Shown one piece after another: positions 1 through 11,360 of a stretch of 64,000 bases of DNA (its first letter is position 1; every line of letters begins with the position of its first letter). The notes under the pieces were generated by a model, which was not told where the DNA came from, searched no databases, and worked only from the letters and a program-made list of their open reading frames with translations. Made by a program: the position numbers and the translations under genes. Source of the DNA: Terebella lapidaria (taxonomy: Eukaryota > Annelida > Polychaeta > Terebellida > Terebellidae). The DNA lies in contig OX424561.1 of assembly GCA_949152475.1 (NCBI GenBank), positions 1,302,001 to 1,366,000 of the forward strand, given 5' to 3'.

Positions 1-706
1 CATGTCACGAAGGTACGAACAAAAATCAGAAAATCGTCTGAACAGATTAAATAAAATGGCTGCCAAAGTCCAAATTTTTTTGACAAAAAAGGCCATTTTG
101 ACCTTTCAAGGTCATCGAAGGTAAAATTCAAGGTCACCACACAAATCGCCATTTATGACTTCCCATTTGAAAATGCCAATATCTAGGCTCTATCGCTCTT
201 CAGGCATTTTATGAGTACAGTTCTAGAAGCTTCCATCATAAATAGAAAAAGTGGCCAAGAATTTTTTCAAAACATTTTTTTTGGCCTGGAAATGGCCCAA
301 AATGGATAGTAACGCGATTTGGGCCGAAATTTTTTTTTTCGTCAACCCATCAAAAATTCAAAAATCCGCCATGAGCAGAACGGCGATCTAAGGGCAACCA
401 AACTTATACACATCACAGAGGTACATTAGGGGAATCTTTTGAAACAAAAATCTCAAAACTGTCAGAGCAGTTTTTGAGAAATGGCCGTCAAAGTCAGAAA
501 TCAGTCCTTTTTCATCGAAAACGGCTGCCATTTAAAAAAAATGCAAAAATGCAAAAGCCGAAAAATACTTCTTTCTCGAAATATTTTTAGGTATTTTTGT
601 GCAAAATTTCAGAAAAATTTGCCCTTTAACTTTAAAGATAAAATTGCCAGAGGGACGGCCAGACGCCGTACGCAACGCCATGCCAATAGGTTATCGGACC
701 TAAAAA
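1..706 (-). mobile_element. Helentron-like array element, family G, partial copy
   Basis: This is the right-hand part of an element that recurs at 23121-24492, 39880-41025 and 42316-43902. Shared landmarks are the 'aatggccgtcaaagtc' segment, the A-rich stretch near 540-560, the gacggcc/gacgcc tract and the terminal 'ataggttatcggacc' followed by taaaaa. The hairpin seen at this end in other copies is cut short here, because only one GGTTAY half is present. The left part lies outside the window. Reading frames inside are by-products of the repeat. The element is non-coding and probably mobilised in trans. Confidence 0.6.
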
Positions 707-2137
707 CTGTGCTGCATGATTTTTATCATTGCATGGTTTCCTGCATTATGTTTTATGAACATATCATTGCATGGTTTCCTACATTATGTTTTACGAACAT
801 ATCATTGCATGGTTTCCTGCATTATGTTTCATAAACATATCATTGCATAGTTTCTGGCATTATGTTTTATGAACATATCATTGTATAGTTTCCTGCAATA
901 TTTTCCACAAACATTCCATTGCATGGTTTCCTGCATTATGTTTTACGAACATATCATTGCATGGTTTCCTGCATTATGTTTTACAAACATATAATTGCAT
1001 GATTTCCTATATTATGTTTTATGAACATATCATTGCATGGTTTCCTGCAATATGTTTTATGAACATATCATTGCATGGTTTCCTGCAATATGTTTTATGA
1101 ACATATCATTACATATCATGGTTTCCTACATTATATTTTACGAACATATCATTGCATGGTTTCCTGCATTATGTTTTACATTTACTAACATATCATTCCA
1201 TGGTTTCCTGCAATATGTTTTATGAACATATCATTGCATGGTTTCCTACATTATGTTTTATGAACATATCATTGCATGGTTTCCTGCATTATGCTATACG
1301 AACATATTGCATGGTTTCCTGCATTATGTTTCACATTTACTAACATATCATTCCATGGTTTCCTGCAATATGTTTTATGAACATATCATTGCATGGTTTT
1401 CTGCATTATGTTTTATGAACATATCATTGCATGGTTTCCTGCATTATGCTATACGAACATATTGCATGGTTTCCTGCATTATGTTTCACATTTACTAACA
1501 TATCATTCCATGGTTTCCTGCAATATGTTTTATGAACATATCATTGCATGGTTTCCTGCATTATGCTATACGAACATATTGCATGGTTTCCTGCATTATG
1601 TTTCACATTTACTAACATATCATTCCATGGTTTCCTGCAATATGTTTTATGAACATATCATTGCATGGTTTCCTGCATTATGCTATACGAACATATTGCA
1701 TGGTTTCCTGCATTATGTTTCACATTTACTAACATATCATTCCATGGTTTCCTGCAATATGTTTTATGAACATATAATTGCATGGTTTCCTGCATTATGT
1801 TTCACATTTACTAACATATCATTCCATGGTTTCCTGCAATATGTTTTATGAACATATCATTGCATGGTTTCCTGCATTATGCTATACGAACATATTGCAT
1901 GGTTTCCTGCATTATGTTTCACATTTACTAACATATCATTCCATGGTTTCCTGCAATATGTTTTATGAACATATCATTGCATGGTTTCCTGCATTATGCT
2001 ATACGAACATATTGCATGGTTTCCTGCATTATGTTTCACATTTACTAACATATCATTCCATGGTTTCCTGCAATATGTTTTATGAACATATCATTGCATG
2101 GTTTTCTGCATTATGTTTTACGAACATGTTTTGTTAA
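707..2137. repeat. AT-rich satellite with 117-bp higher-order unit
   Basis: The tandem array is built from variants of a 35-44 bp monomer beginning catggtttcctgcatt. From about 1300 onward three monomer variants of 35, 44 and 38 bp repeat as a block of 117 bp; the 'ttccatgg' landmark falls at about 1506, 1623 and 1740, and again at 1822, 1939 and 2056. Because 117 is a multiple of three, the array stays open in one frame for up to 150 codons, which mimics a gene. The protein would be a pure repeat with no domain, so I do not call a CDS. The array starts directly beside the family G element end. Confidence 0.9.
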
Positions 2138-3012
2138 CATAGTGCGGGGCAGAAGATGAACTCACCAATCTCAGCAGATCCTTCTAATTGTTGGTACTGT
2201 ATATTACCATGGTGACCACTGCCAGACTCTTGACAACTGATTCCATGGCCCGGATCAGTCATGGCTCAGTTGTAAAGTTAATTGATGGTTTGGCCAGAAC
2301 TAAACCAGTCAACTGCTCACTGCTGTTTGATTCAATTCTTCTGGATCACCGTATTCTTCTGGATAATCATAACATAGATAAAGTATTGATCTATAGGCAT
2401 TCTCGAGAAATATGTCCTGCTACATTAGGACACGGCTTATTCAGTTAATACTAGGGCATGTGCGATTGCAAAATTTAGAAATTGATTAATCGGACATGAA
2501 TAATCGAATCGTAATCGATTAATCGGAAATGTGGAACAAATTCATTCAAGTTTGTAACAAACGGTCTCGATTGTCACTGATGTGTGATTGTGCGTTCGTC
2601 CGCCACATAGTAAAATGCGGACTGCAAAATATGGTCATTCAAACTTCATACGCACACAAGTGACAACAAACTAATAGATACAAGGGTAGTTGATAAATTG
2701 GGTAGTTGTGGTACCATAATCCACGATTCAAGGCTGTTCGTGGTACCTTAATCAACCTCACACGGTACCATAATCAAGCCGATTTCTTCTCCCTCAAATT
2801 ACTCGCGACTGCCAGTATAACATCTCTTGTAACTTATCCACAGTGTATATGATGTGACTCCCTCTCAGAAACCACAAAAATATACGCGCATTTCTAATGT
2901 ATATGCTAGAAATCGCCGATGAAAGGTCGAAGCATAACCTACCTCCCGCCATCTTTGATTAAGGTACCGCGCGGTACCTTAATCTGTGTAAGCACTGTGA
3001 ACTTGAAATTGT
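2138..3012. other. No gene; cluster of GGTACC motifs
   Basis: No convincing coding region or RNA gene is visible. Near 2470-2535 there is an ATTAATCG/ATAATCG-rich patch that resembles one end of a hAT-type element, but I find no matching partner. Between about 2710 and 2985 the motif GGTACC followed by W-TAATC occurs four times, the last inside the palindrome ggtaccgcgcggtacc. Confidence 0.4.
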
Positions 3013-3292
3013 GGAGCACATGTACAATTTAGTGGGCAATCCCGTTTCTCTATGATAATCAATGACAATGAGTTAATCAGTGGCACAAAGTGATAAATAC
3101 AGATAAAAAGAACATCTGGTGTTAGTTCCAACGAAACTGGGTGACTGACATTGACCCAGGGTTGCGATGTAACTAATCTGGTGTGTAATAAAGAACACTT
3201 TTCTATCATAACCAATAGTCATTCCGGATCCTGAGCATGGGAAATTAGTTGATAAATCAATTGCCCACGTTATTGTACATCATAGCCGAAAT
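3013..3292. repeat. Dispersed repeat, direct partner of 48500-48727
   Basis: This block, from 'gtggagcacatgtacaattt' to the segment around 'cccacgttattgtacat', reappears in reverse complement at 48500-48727 with scattered substitutions and an indel. It is clearly a two-copy interspersed repeat. The type is not identified, since neither copy shows clear termini. Confidence 0.7.
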
Positions 3293-3474
3293 GGTTACAT
3301 CTTTAATTAATTATCAACACATTTAACAAGAGACGATCAAGTTCTGGTTGAAACTTGAAATTTGTAAACATTGATCATGTGATCATGGGGGTCAGCTGAC
3401 CGATAAAACAAGAATGGTATTTAGCATGAGAAGCATTTTATGGCCGATGAAGCGTAGGCCTACCTAGCCAACGT

Positions 3475-4004
3475 TGTAAAGTTTAAGGTTTTCACCCTAC
3501 TTCACAGTCTGTCCGTATTGCCAGGCCGGACTGGCCAAGGCCAGCCGGCCTGGATTCCTTTTCTTGTGATCAACAACAAACCCGATATGTATAGGTTGAA
3601 GACAAAATTCAAAGTTACTTTATTGAACAGAATGGCTGGCTTATATAGCCAGCCAGCACCAAGTCACTAACAATAGCAGGTAATCACATGTAAAACAAAT
3701 TGTTATTATATAACTATGAATAGCTGTGATTATATGTGCTGGCATCCTTACATAAACTCTAACAAAGAAATGTCACAGCAGGGACTTCCTGTCGGTTATT
3801 ACCTGTGAATAAATGGACTTAATAGCTGTGATGACAACTGTCAGGTATTGAATACACTTCAAAGCTATTGTCTAACCAGGGAGGTTCCTGAAAGTTATGC
3901 AATCCCAGTGAAGTTCAAATAGCAGGTCTGATTGCATAATAGTCAGCTAGTAATTATAGCAATTTGGAACAAATTGATGAATAAACGATAATGTGATTCT
4001 TACA
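3475..4004 (-). repeat. 3' LTR (left copy)
   Basis: 530 bp, beginning TGTAAAG and ending CTTACA on the + strand. Read on the minus strand it contains a TATATAA box (3647-3641) and, just downstream, AATAAA (3624-3619), the normal order of promoter and poly(A) signal in an LTR. Confidence 0.9.
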
Positions 4005-4373
4005 CATGATATCCCCATATAAGTAAAAATTACATTAAATGACGATACACATAAATGACGATACACATTATTCTCATGTTCACGGAATACAAATATCTGG
4101 GTTACAAGAATTAAATGCACCATGCTTTACAAGTATGAATTTTCACGGTTTTGAACAAAACATAAACATATTATTGCAATTCAGTGGAATCCACATACAT
4201 CAATTCATACATTGTACATACACTGTTATTCACATAATTTCAACACACACACAAATACATTTTGGACAGAACAAATGCGACTTTCTATCAGCTGATCAGC
4301 AGGACCTGAATGAAGAATCCCGGGAATTGCACGACGGCAAGCATTGGTTTCGGGGCGGATCCATCGCGTGTTG

Positions 4374-4691
4374 TTAGCGCAAAACAGCACCTCCGGCATC
4401 CTCGCTACCCCAGCAGTTCCTGATCCCGCCAATGTTCCAATATCCGCAACGTCGGTTGGTCACGCGTTGAAAGGGCGATGACGTCCTGTCTCCTAACTCG
4501 AGGCTGCGATTTGGCCGACAGCTCCGGAGTATGTCGATAATATATAGGTCTGGCATAGGTGGGTCGAAACTGTCAGACCCCCAAAGAGCAGGAACGGATG
4601 CCAGCCTTGGATCGCCCGTATATTCCGGAACTGTCAATTGTCTAGCTTTTGGTCTGGAGTCTGTCCACAGCTGTTGCTCATGCAGCCCCAC
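4374..4691 (-). CDS. Uncharacterised short ORF inside LTR element
   Basis: A 105-codon open frame on the sense strand of the LTR element, open further upstream to about 4790 without a start. I see a CANC-type cysteine pair just upstream of the Met, but no gag, protease, RT or integrase motif. It may be a remnant of an internal polyprotein or simply non-coding sequence. Confidence 0.2.
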   Translation of the reverse strand: MGLHEQQLWTDSRPKARQLTVPEYTGDPRLASVPALWGSDSFDPPMPDLYIIDILRSCRPNRSLELGDRTSSPFQRVTNRRCGYWNIGGIRNCWGSEDAGGAVLR

Positions 4692-4924
4692 GTCTACCGT
4701 GGCACAATTCGCACATGTGGTGGTGTCGCCGTCAGCACTCCAGACGTACTCGCTACCTTTTTCGTAGTCTCTCCTTATGACTCAAGCAGCCATCACATTC
4801 ACTTCCCTGAAGCTCGCCAACCAGAGAGCATATCTCTGGATTTCTGTCTGGGTGTGTAACATATTTAAAATTTTAACGCAATCTGCCTTTGGAAATGCAA
4901 AAGATCCCAGTGTTAACTGTTCGG

Positions 4925-4941
4925 TCCTGGCACGCTCGCCA
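4925..4941 (-). promoter_or_regulatory. Putative tRNA primer binding site of LTR element
   Basis: On the minus strand, one base after the LTR, the sequence is TGGCGAGCGTGCCAGGA. A site starting TGG directly after the 5' LTR pairs with the CCA 3' end of a tRNA. I have not matched the particular tRNA, so the tRNA identity is open. Confidence 0.6.
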
Positions 4942-4942
4942 G

Positions 4943-5472
4943 TGTAAAGTTTAAGGTTTTCACCCTACTTCACAGTCTGTCCGTATTGCCAGGCCGGACT
5001 GGCCAAGGCCAGCCGGCCTGGATTCCTTTTCTTGTGATCAACAACAAACCCGATGTGTATAGGTTGAAGACAAAATTCAAAGTTACTTTATTGAACAGAA
5101 TGGCTGGCTTATATAGCCAACCAGCACCAAGTCACTAACAATAGCAGGTAATCACATGTAAAACAAATTGTTATTATAAAACTATGAATAGCTGTGATTA
5201 TATGTGCTGGCATCCTTACATAAACTCTAACAAAGAAATGTCATAGCAGGGACTTCCTGTCGGTTATTACCTGTGAATAAATGGACTTAATAGCTGTGAT
5301 GACAACTGTCAGGTATTGAATACACTTCAAAGCTATTGTCTAACCAGGGAGGTTCCTGAAAGTTATGCAATCCCAGTGAAGTTCAATTAGCAGGTCTGAT
5401 TGCATAATAGTCAGCTAGTAATTATAGCAATTTGGAACAAATTGATGAATAAACAATAATGTGATTCTTACA
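4943..5472 (-). repeat. 5' LTR (right copy)
   Basis: Same length as the left LTR with six substitutions and no indels. In minus-strand orientation this is the promoter-bearing 5' LTR, because the primer binding site lies next to its 4943 end. Confidence 0.9.
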
Positions 5473-5504
5473 ACGTTGCTGCTTCTTGAACTTGTCTACA
5501 GGCT

Positions 5505-5812
5505 TCATGACCAGCAGGGGTGTGTTTCACAAAGGTTGACTTGGGCTTATGACCAGCAGGGGTGTGTTTCACAAAGGTTGACTTGGGCCTATGACCAGCA
5601 GGGGTGTGTTTCACGAAGGTTGACTTGGGCCTATGGCCAGCAGGGGTGTGTTTCACAAAGGTTGACTTGGGCCTATGACCAGCAGGGGTGTGTTTCACAA
5701 AGGTTGACTTGGGCTTATGGACAGCAGGGGTGTGTTTCACAAAGGTTGACTTGGGCCTATGACCAGCCCAAAATCTTCAGAGTGTGTTTCACGAACGTTG
5801 ACTTGGGCTTAG
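5505..5812. repeat. 42-bp minisatellite, about seven units
   Basis: Unit: ccagcaggggtgtgtttcac followed by aaaggttgacttgggccta. Successive ccagcagggg landmarks are 42 bp apart. As 42 is a multiple of three, frames stay open on both strands and yield repetitive pseudo-proteins. The array starts about 30 bp beyond the LTR element. Confidence 0.9.
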
Positions 5813-6531
5813 CTAATCAGGCTACGGCTCGTAGATCTAGTCGGCTACGCTAGGACAGATTAAGAATTTAGACTGTTTTACACCAAGACGTATTTAGTAT
5901 TTATTTCAATTTTGAACTTCTCAGACACTGCGTTTTTCATGCAAATTATCTGAATTGAAGATGATGTTTCAGATTTGGACACTGTCAACTTGATTTTTAG
6001 ATCAATTTATTTCAAGAGATTTCAGGTTCTTCACTAGGCAGCAAAAGTAGGCTATGTTGGGATTTAGATCTTTTTGCGATAGGAAAATCACACTGTTCAG
6101 TGTGCTGTACATAACGTATTGATATGTTTGTTTTTAGTCAACAATTCATAGCAATTCATTTTTACGGTCAAAAATTTTCCAGATATATCTTGCGCCTGCC
6201 TTCCTTCCCCCTACACACCACCGCACCTGATTGTCTCGGGCTCAAGATTTTGGAAATAAGGCCTGTCAGAGGAAGGGGGGAGGTGGTGGCATTTGTTGGC
6301 AGATTATCATCGTGATGTGTGATCGTATTCCAAGTCAACTGCTAAGATAATCTGCTTTTAAAAAATCTCTGAAATTGGCACTCCCCTAAAATTCGACGCC
6401 ATAGACCTGGGCCTAGTCGGCCTAGATGCGGTAATAGGGCCTATGGCTCTGGTTTCAAAAAGACGGGTCGGTTTGCATGGGACGCGTATATAGCGACTGT
6501 CAGTGTCACGAAACGATTTTTTTCCCTCTAC
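5813..6531. other. No gene seen
   Basis: Single-copy-looking AT-rich sequence. A 63-codon frame at 6124-6315 shows no recognisable motif, so I leave it uncalled. The stretch runs up to the hAT-like element. Confidence 0.3.
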
Positions 6532-6599
6532 GACTGTCAGGGGCGGATCCAGGATTTTTGAATAGGGGGGGTGCTCTTCTTAAATGTACGTAATCTTGA

Positions 6600-7500
6600 G
6601 ATAGTGTGAGCGAGCGTAACGAGCGAAGCCTTATGCGGTCTGGGGGTTTGGGGGGCGCCGTAAGCCTGCCGATAAATTTTTGGAATTTAGTGTCTCTGAG
6701 ATGGTTTCTAAGGTGTATTTACAACTGTACCTTGTGAAATCACTAAGTAGATTTTCACTTTAGGAGTCTGTCTTTGATGTGAATGGAGGATACATCACTG
6801 ACTAGCGAGTGAAGCCTTATGCGGTCTGGGGGTTTGGGGGCGCTGTACGCCCCCTAGATATTTTTTTAATTTAGTGTCTCTGAGATGGTTTCTAAAGTGT
6901 ATTTACAACTGTACCTTGTGAAATCACTAAGTAGATTTTCACTTTAGGAGTCTGTCTTTGTTGTGAATGGAGGATACATCACTGACTAGCGAGTGAAGCC
7001 TTACGCGGTCTGGGGTTTCGGGGGCGCCGTACGCCCCTGAGATATTTTCTTTTAATTTAGTGTCTCTGAGATGGTTTCTAAGGTGTATTTACAACTGTAC
7101 CTTGTGAAATCACTAAGTAGATTTTCACTTTAGGAGTCTGTCTTTGTTGTGAATGGAGGATACATCACTGACTAGCGAGTGAAGCCTTATGTGGTCTGGG
7201 GGTTTGGGGGCGCTGTACGCCCCCTAGATATTTTTTTAATTTAGTGTCTCTGAGATGGTTTCTAAGGTGTATTTACAACTGTACCTTGTGAAATCACTAA
7301 GTAGATTTTCACTTTAGGAGTCTGTCTTTGTTGTGAATGGAGGATACATCACTGACTAGCGAGTGAAGCCTTATGCGGTCTGGGGGTTTGGGGGCGCTGT
7401 ACACCCCCTAGATATTTTTTTAATTTAGTGTCTCTGAGATTGTTTCTAAGGTGTATTTAGTGTCTCTGAGATGGTTTCTAAGGTGTATTTTACAACTGTA
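6600..7500. repeat. 184-186 bp tandem array
   Basis: About five units containing gcgagtgaagccttatgcgg and ctttaggagtctgtctttg. The 'aggagtctg' landmark falls at 6762, 6946, 7132 and 7318. The last unit is rearranged around 7440-7480, where the 'gtgtctctgagat' segment is repeated. It lies inside the hAT-like element. Confidence 0.9.
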
Positions 7501-7866
7501 CCTTGTGAAATATGGTGATGGTCAATCGTTTAATAACAAAGATAAGATATAATTATCTTCCAAGTTATGCCGACATCCAGAATTATATCCAGAGTTATAA
7601 AGAACACTGTCTGTAACAAATAAATAAAATAAAAAATATCCCCTGTGTATATTCAATGACAGTTTCAGTATGAAGTCAAGTATGTCGGACTAGATTTATT
7701 ATTGGATGGGAGGGGGTGGCAAGCTGGTTATAGGAGTCAAGCGACCGAGCGAAGTGAGGTGGATAGGTGGTAGCTTACACGGCGTGGGGTCTGGGGCCCG
7801 CTCAAGGGCCCAGAAGCCAGAGCTTTTTTCATGTTCTGTGGTTGATTCTGACCTCTCTCTGGCTCT

Positions 7867-8225
7867 GATTGAGTATTATTCATTCCACACATGCATGTAA
7901 ATATTGCTGGTATTTAAATTTATTTATCCCAAAACTACTCATTGTCACTTTACATATCATATGTCATATAACTTGAAGAACTCATGATTAATGACACTCA
8001 ATTGCATAATTATTGACCAACGAATGTTAGGCCTATGTTACGCTGTATTGAGTATTTTTCATTCCACACATGCATGTAAATATTGCTGGTATTTAAATTT
8101 ATTTATCCCAAAACTACTCATTGTCACTTTACATATCATATTGTCATATAACTTGAAGAACTCATGATTAATGACACTCAATTGCATAATTATTGACCAA
8201 CGAATGTTAGGCCTATGTAACGCTG
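7867..8225. repeat. Direct duplication of about 179 bp
   Basis: The segment from 'ttgagtatt' through 'gttaggcctatgt' and 'cgctgta' occurs twice in succession (about 7867-8047 and 8046-8225), nearly identical. It lies inside the hAT-like element. Confidence 0.85.
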
Positions 8226-8397
8226 TAATGCACCTTAACATATTTCTGAGTCACAGATTTTTTTGTTGAAAATATATTGTGGAGCTCTACCCGCCTCCCC
8301 GCGTGCCCCCCCCCCTCCCCCACCCCCCAGTCAAAATATCAAACGAGGAAAATTACACTCATATTTCGTTACATAGGTACATGCCCACATTTTCTAT

Positions 8398-8511
8398 AGC
8401 TTTTTGCTCTCTCTTTTTTCTTTTCTTCTTGCTCTCTTTTTTTCTTTTCTTTTTCTCTCTTTTTTTCTTTTCTTTTTCTCTCTTTTTTTCTTTTCTTTTT
8501 CTCTTTTTTTC
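8398..8511. repeat. Polypyrimidine microsatellite
   Basis: Runs of ctctctttttttcttttc over about 110 bp. On the opposite strand this gives a Lys/Glu/Arg-rich frame that should not be taken for a gene. Confidence 0.9.
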
Positions 8512-8737
8512 ACGGCCCAATAGGGGGGGTGCGCGCCGGATGCACCCCCCCCCCCTGAATCCGCCAGTGACTGTCACTGTGGTGTCAAAGATTTTTCTAG
8601 TGTGGCGTGTTTTGTCTTTACGGAATGGTTACATGTTGAAAGTAATGCCACATACGGCATGCAAAATATATTCAATGCGGATGTGCGGAGCAGGATAAAA
8701 GAATGCGCCCCGGAATTTCAGCCGTACATTATAGGCC

Positions 8738-9275
8738 TACTCTGATTTTTCTAACTGTTTTTTGGCTGATATATTTGCAATGCTGAATGGTATTGTTCTA
8801 TAACTTGGCATATCTCACCTGAGAATGTCAGACTTCTATCACAAAAATGGAAAAAGATGTTCATCTAGCCCAATGTTAAATTTTGCTCTCTCATTTAATT
8901 TCTGGGTCCACAAATCATTTTAAGCATTTTCTCGGTTTTGTAGAGATGCAATCTATCGAAATCAATATATTTGTGTGGATTACATCCTCAAAGTGTCTTC
9001 TGGTCCAAAATTACAATACCACTTCGATTCATGATGGATGTAAACAAGACCAAATCCTGAATATGCTGAGATTCTCGAGATCCCGTTTTGGACTGAAATT
9101 TAACATTGGGGTAGATTGCCACTTTTTAAATTTTTGTGATAGAAGTCAGAAATTTGGCATAAAATTGCCGTTTGGCTCCCAGGTGAAGTATGCTAAGTTA
9201 TAGGACGATACCATTTAGCATCGCCAAAAAATTGTCAAAAACCGGTGTAAACAAGTTAGAAAAAGACAAAGTAGA
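8738..9275. mobile_element. Foldback MITE, ACTCTGATTTTT family
   Basis: The left end TACTCTGATTTTTCTAAC is mirrored at the right by the reverse complement of a TTTTTCTAACTTGTTTACAC type end. The arms are inverted over roughly 150 bp: 'aatggtattgttctataact' is mirrored by 'agttataggacgatacc', and 'cagacttctatcac' by 'gtgatagaagtcag'. Related copies lie at 18609-20160 and 43975-44232. Confidence 0.6.
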
Positions 9276-9547
9276 ATCTAGATCTATAGCAATTTGACAT
9301 GTGCCCCTCAATATAGTATAATATAGGGGCATAGAGGCACATGTCAATATAGCAATTTGTTATATCATAGATCTATGTTTAGATTGCCAACTATTTGAAA
9401 ATTTTAGATAAGAATATGAAACTTTGTAAGAGTATGAGAAGTTGCCGTTGAACTTTCAAGTGAAATATGCCCAGTTTTGTTTGTAACAGACAACTGTCAA
9501 ATTTTAATGGTGTTGTTTCTCCTTCTTCTTCTTTTCTTCTTCTTCTT

Positions 9548-10194
9548 TTATGCATGTCCAGCCCGTATACGGGACCTGATGTTGATGAGAGTCTCGTACC
9601 TAACTATAGGCTGGTACGGTTTGGCTTTATGTAACCACCGTGATGGATCAGTAACAAGGGAAGTGAGTTTTTTTAGGTCGCCAGTAATGTTGGATACCAT
9701 CGCTGCTCCGTCTGGGTCTCTTGCCAGGTCACTCATGAACTTCCTCTGTTCGTCACAGAGAGCAGGACACTGAGCGAGGAAGTGTGTGAGGTCTTCGCTC
9801 GCTGTAGCACACATCAGGCAGGTGGGGTCTGTGTCGTTCATGTGAAACTTCACCCGGTGCCATTGCAGGTACCCGTGGCCAGTCTGAGGTGTACACGGGA
9901 TCATATGACATCGGTGACTGAGCACCTAATGATTTGGAGCAGGATGGTGTCTGGTGATTGGACGAGCCCACCAAGCAGTGACAGAGCCTTGATGTGTAGG
10001 AGGGCAGTGATCGAAGTTACCCCAGCAAGCAGGTGGACGGCCTCTGAGGCTGTACGCTGCAGAAGCGACAGCAGTTGCTTAAGTGTTTTGCGGTGATAGC
10101 GTTCTAATGATTTCAGGTGCGACTTTCTTAGGACCATGCTTTCTAGGCCGTATATACATCGAGGGATGACGTAGGTGAGGTACATCTGGCGCAC
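9548..10194 (-). pseudogene. LINE C C-terminal region with CCHC motif
   Basis: Contains YGLES, then YHRKTLK, followed in another frame by CLMC...HFLAQC, the Cys-Cys-His-Cys knuckle common at the ends of LINE ORF2. Equivalent segments occur in LINE A (55677-56698) and LINE B (60870-61265). There is at least one frameshift near 9900-9975. Confidence 0.7.
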
Positions 10195-10288
10195 GACGGC
10201 GGGGCTGTTACCATCGTTGCCATGGAAGCCTGAGCCCTTCAGGGCATAGGATGCTCGTCATGCGGTACTCATGCAGTCGCTGATAATC

Positions 10289-11360
10289 TTAGATGAGGCT
10301 CTGTCTTCTGTGTACCTCTCCAGGCCAAGGTGTCGGCATGACTGGTAGACGGGCACCACTGTGTCGCCAAGCGTCCGGGTCCTTGTCTGACAGCTTGGTA
10401 CTATCATACACCAGGATCATGTAGTTTGTGGGGTGGATGATGTACCGCACGTCTCTGGAGTACTCCAGGACTATGTCGAGGAAAAGCTGGAGTTCGTCTT
10501 TATCGATGGTGATTATGAGCATGTCATCAGCACAGGTAGGGGCAACTAGACTTGAGAGCCGTGTTGAGGCCAGACTTGAGAGCCGTGTTGAGCAGTTCGT
10601 TGATCATTGCCTTGTAATCGTGGGTCGACCAGGGGCGGCCTTGACCCACACCCTGGGAGAGCTTGACTGGCCTGCTCAGGGAGTCTCCAACTCGGACTCT
10701 GATGGACAGGTTGTCGAGCATCGTCTTCCTTAGGAGCCAGTTGTCAGTCATTTACAATTTACAATTTATTAATTTGTATAGCGCAAATTCAACATGTACA
10801 ATAAGACAGTTATCAAATGACGCTTAACAAAATCGATGGTGAAGTAGGAAATACATATATGATAATATGAATTTAAGTTTGAGGCTAATGGAGACTTTCA
10901 GCCATTCCAAGTATGTGTAATTTCCTCATCAGGGAGTCATGTCACACTGTGTCGAATGCCTTCTGGACATCAAAAGCTGCGGCAAATGTAAAGAGTTTTG
11001 AGTCCTTGGACTCAGCAAGAGCTTCTGTGAACATCAGAGAGCCCCAGGATGGTGACATGCCCTGAGAAATTCCCACTTGTAGTTCGTTCTGGTTTCCTTG
11101 TGAGAAGCTTGTCATCCCCTGCCAGTAGTACATGCTCGAGAGTCTTGATTGTCATGTAGATGAGGGTTATGACATGGTAGTTTGTTTGTAGGAGTGGGTC
11201 CTTCCCCTTCTTCGGTATGGTTATCATAGGTCTGGAATGAAGTGTGTGGTGCTAACGTGGTGGCACCGAGCTTGAAGTGTTCAGCCTGGAGGTCAGATGG
11301 GTTAGCTGCTTTACTTGAGTTTAGTTTGCGTATGGCATCCAGAGTCTCCTTCACTGTCAC
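10289..11360 (-). pseudogene. LINE C reverse transcriptase remnant
   Basis: Pieces in order: LNSSKAANPSDLQAEHFK (fingers), TIPKKGKDPL, motif A as FDVQKAFDTV (11000-10945), a G-V-G-Q-G-R-P-W-S motif B (about 10680-10620), and motif C as CADDMLI (about 10530-10510). The active-site Asp of motif A and both Asp of motif C are still visible, but the frame is broken several times and interrupted by an insertion at 10743-10892. Confidence 0.75.
10743..10892 (-). mobile_element. Short retro-insertion with (ATTGTAA)n tail
   Basis: About 150 bp interrupt the LINE C RT between motif A and motif B. On the minus strand it ends in repeats of ATTGTAA after a GCGCTATACAAATTAATAAA segment, which resembles a SINE or the 3' end of another LINE. 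Flanking RT sequence can be joined across it. Confidence 0.5.

Larger units (their letters stand above)
3475..5472 (-). mobile_element. Young non-autonomous LTR retrotransposon
   Basis: Two 530-bp direct repeats (3475-4004 and 4943-5472), both TG...CA, flank a 938-bp interior. The host sequence ACGT lies immediately outside both ends (3471-3474 and 5473-5476), a 4-bp target duplication. The LTRs differ at only six positions by my count, about 1.1%. The minus strand is the sense strand: each LTR then reads a TATATAA box followed by AATAAA, and a TGG-initial primer binding site sits 1 nt inside the 5' LTR. The interior has no recognisable gag, protease, reverse transcriptase or integrase, so it must have moved with enzymes from elsewhere (TRIM/LARD-like). 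Confidence 0.9.
6540..8568. mobile_element. hAT-like non-autonomous element
   Basis: The 8-bp sequence GACTGTCA stands at both edges (6532-6539 and 8569-8576), matching the 8-bp target duplication of hAT elements. The ends are inverted: GGGGCGGATCCAGG at the left, and the reverse complement of GGCGGATTCAGG followed by a C/G run at the right. The interior carries a 184-bp tandem array, a 179-bp duplication and a pyrimidine microsatellite, with no transposase. Confidence 0.65.

Noticed and set aside
1037..2137. Long open frames rich in Phe/His/Tyr
   Set aside because: They follow a 117-bp tandem unit divisible by three; no domain, no splice or promoter context, and the overlapping frames are all repeats of the same DNA.
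5461..5853. Repetitive 130-codon (+) and 90-codon (-) frames
   Set aside because: Product of a 42-bp minisatellite; open on both strands for arithmetic reasons.
8279..8698. 139-codon frame with poly-Phe/Ser, and its basic reverse frame
   Set aside because: Runs through a pyrimidine microsatellite and a C-run inside a hAT-like element.
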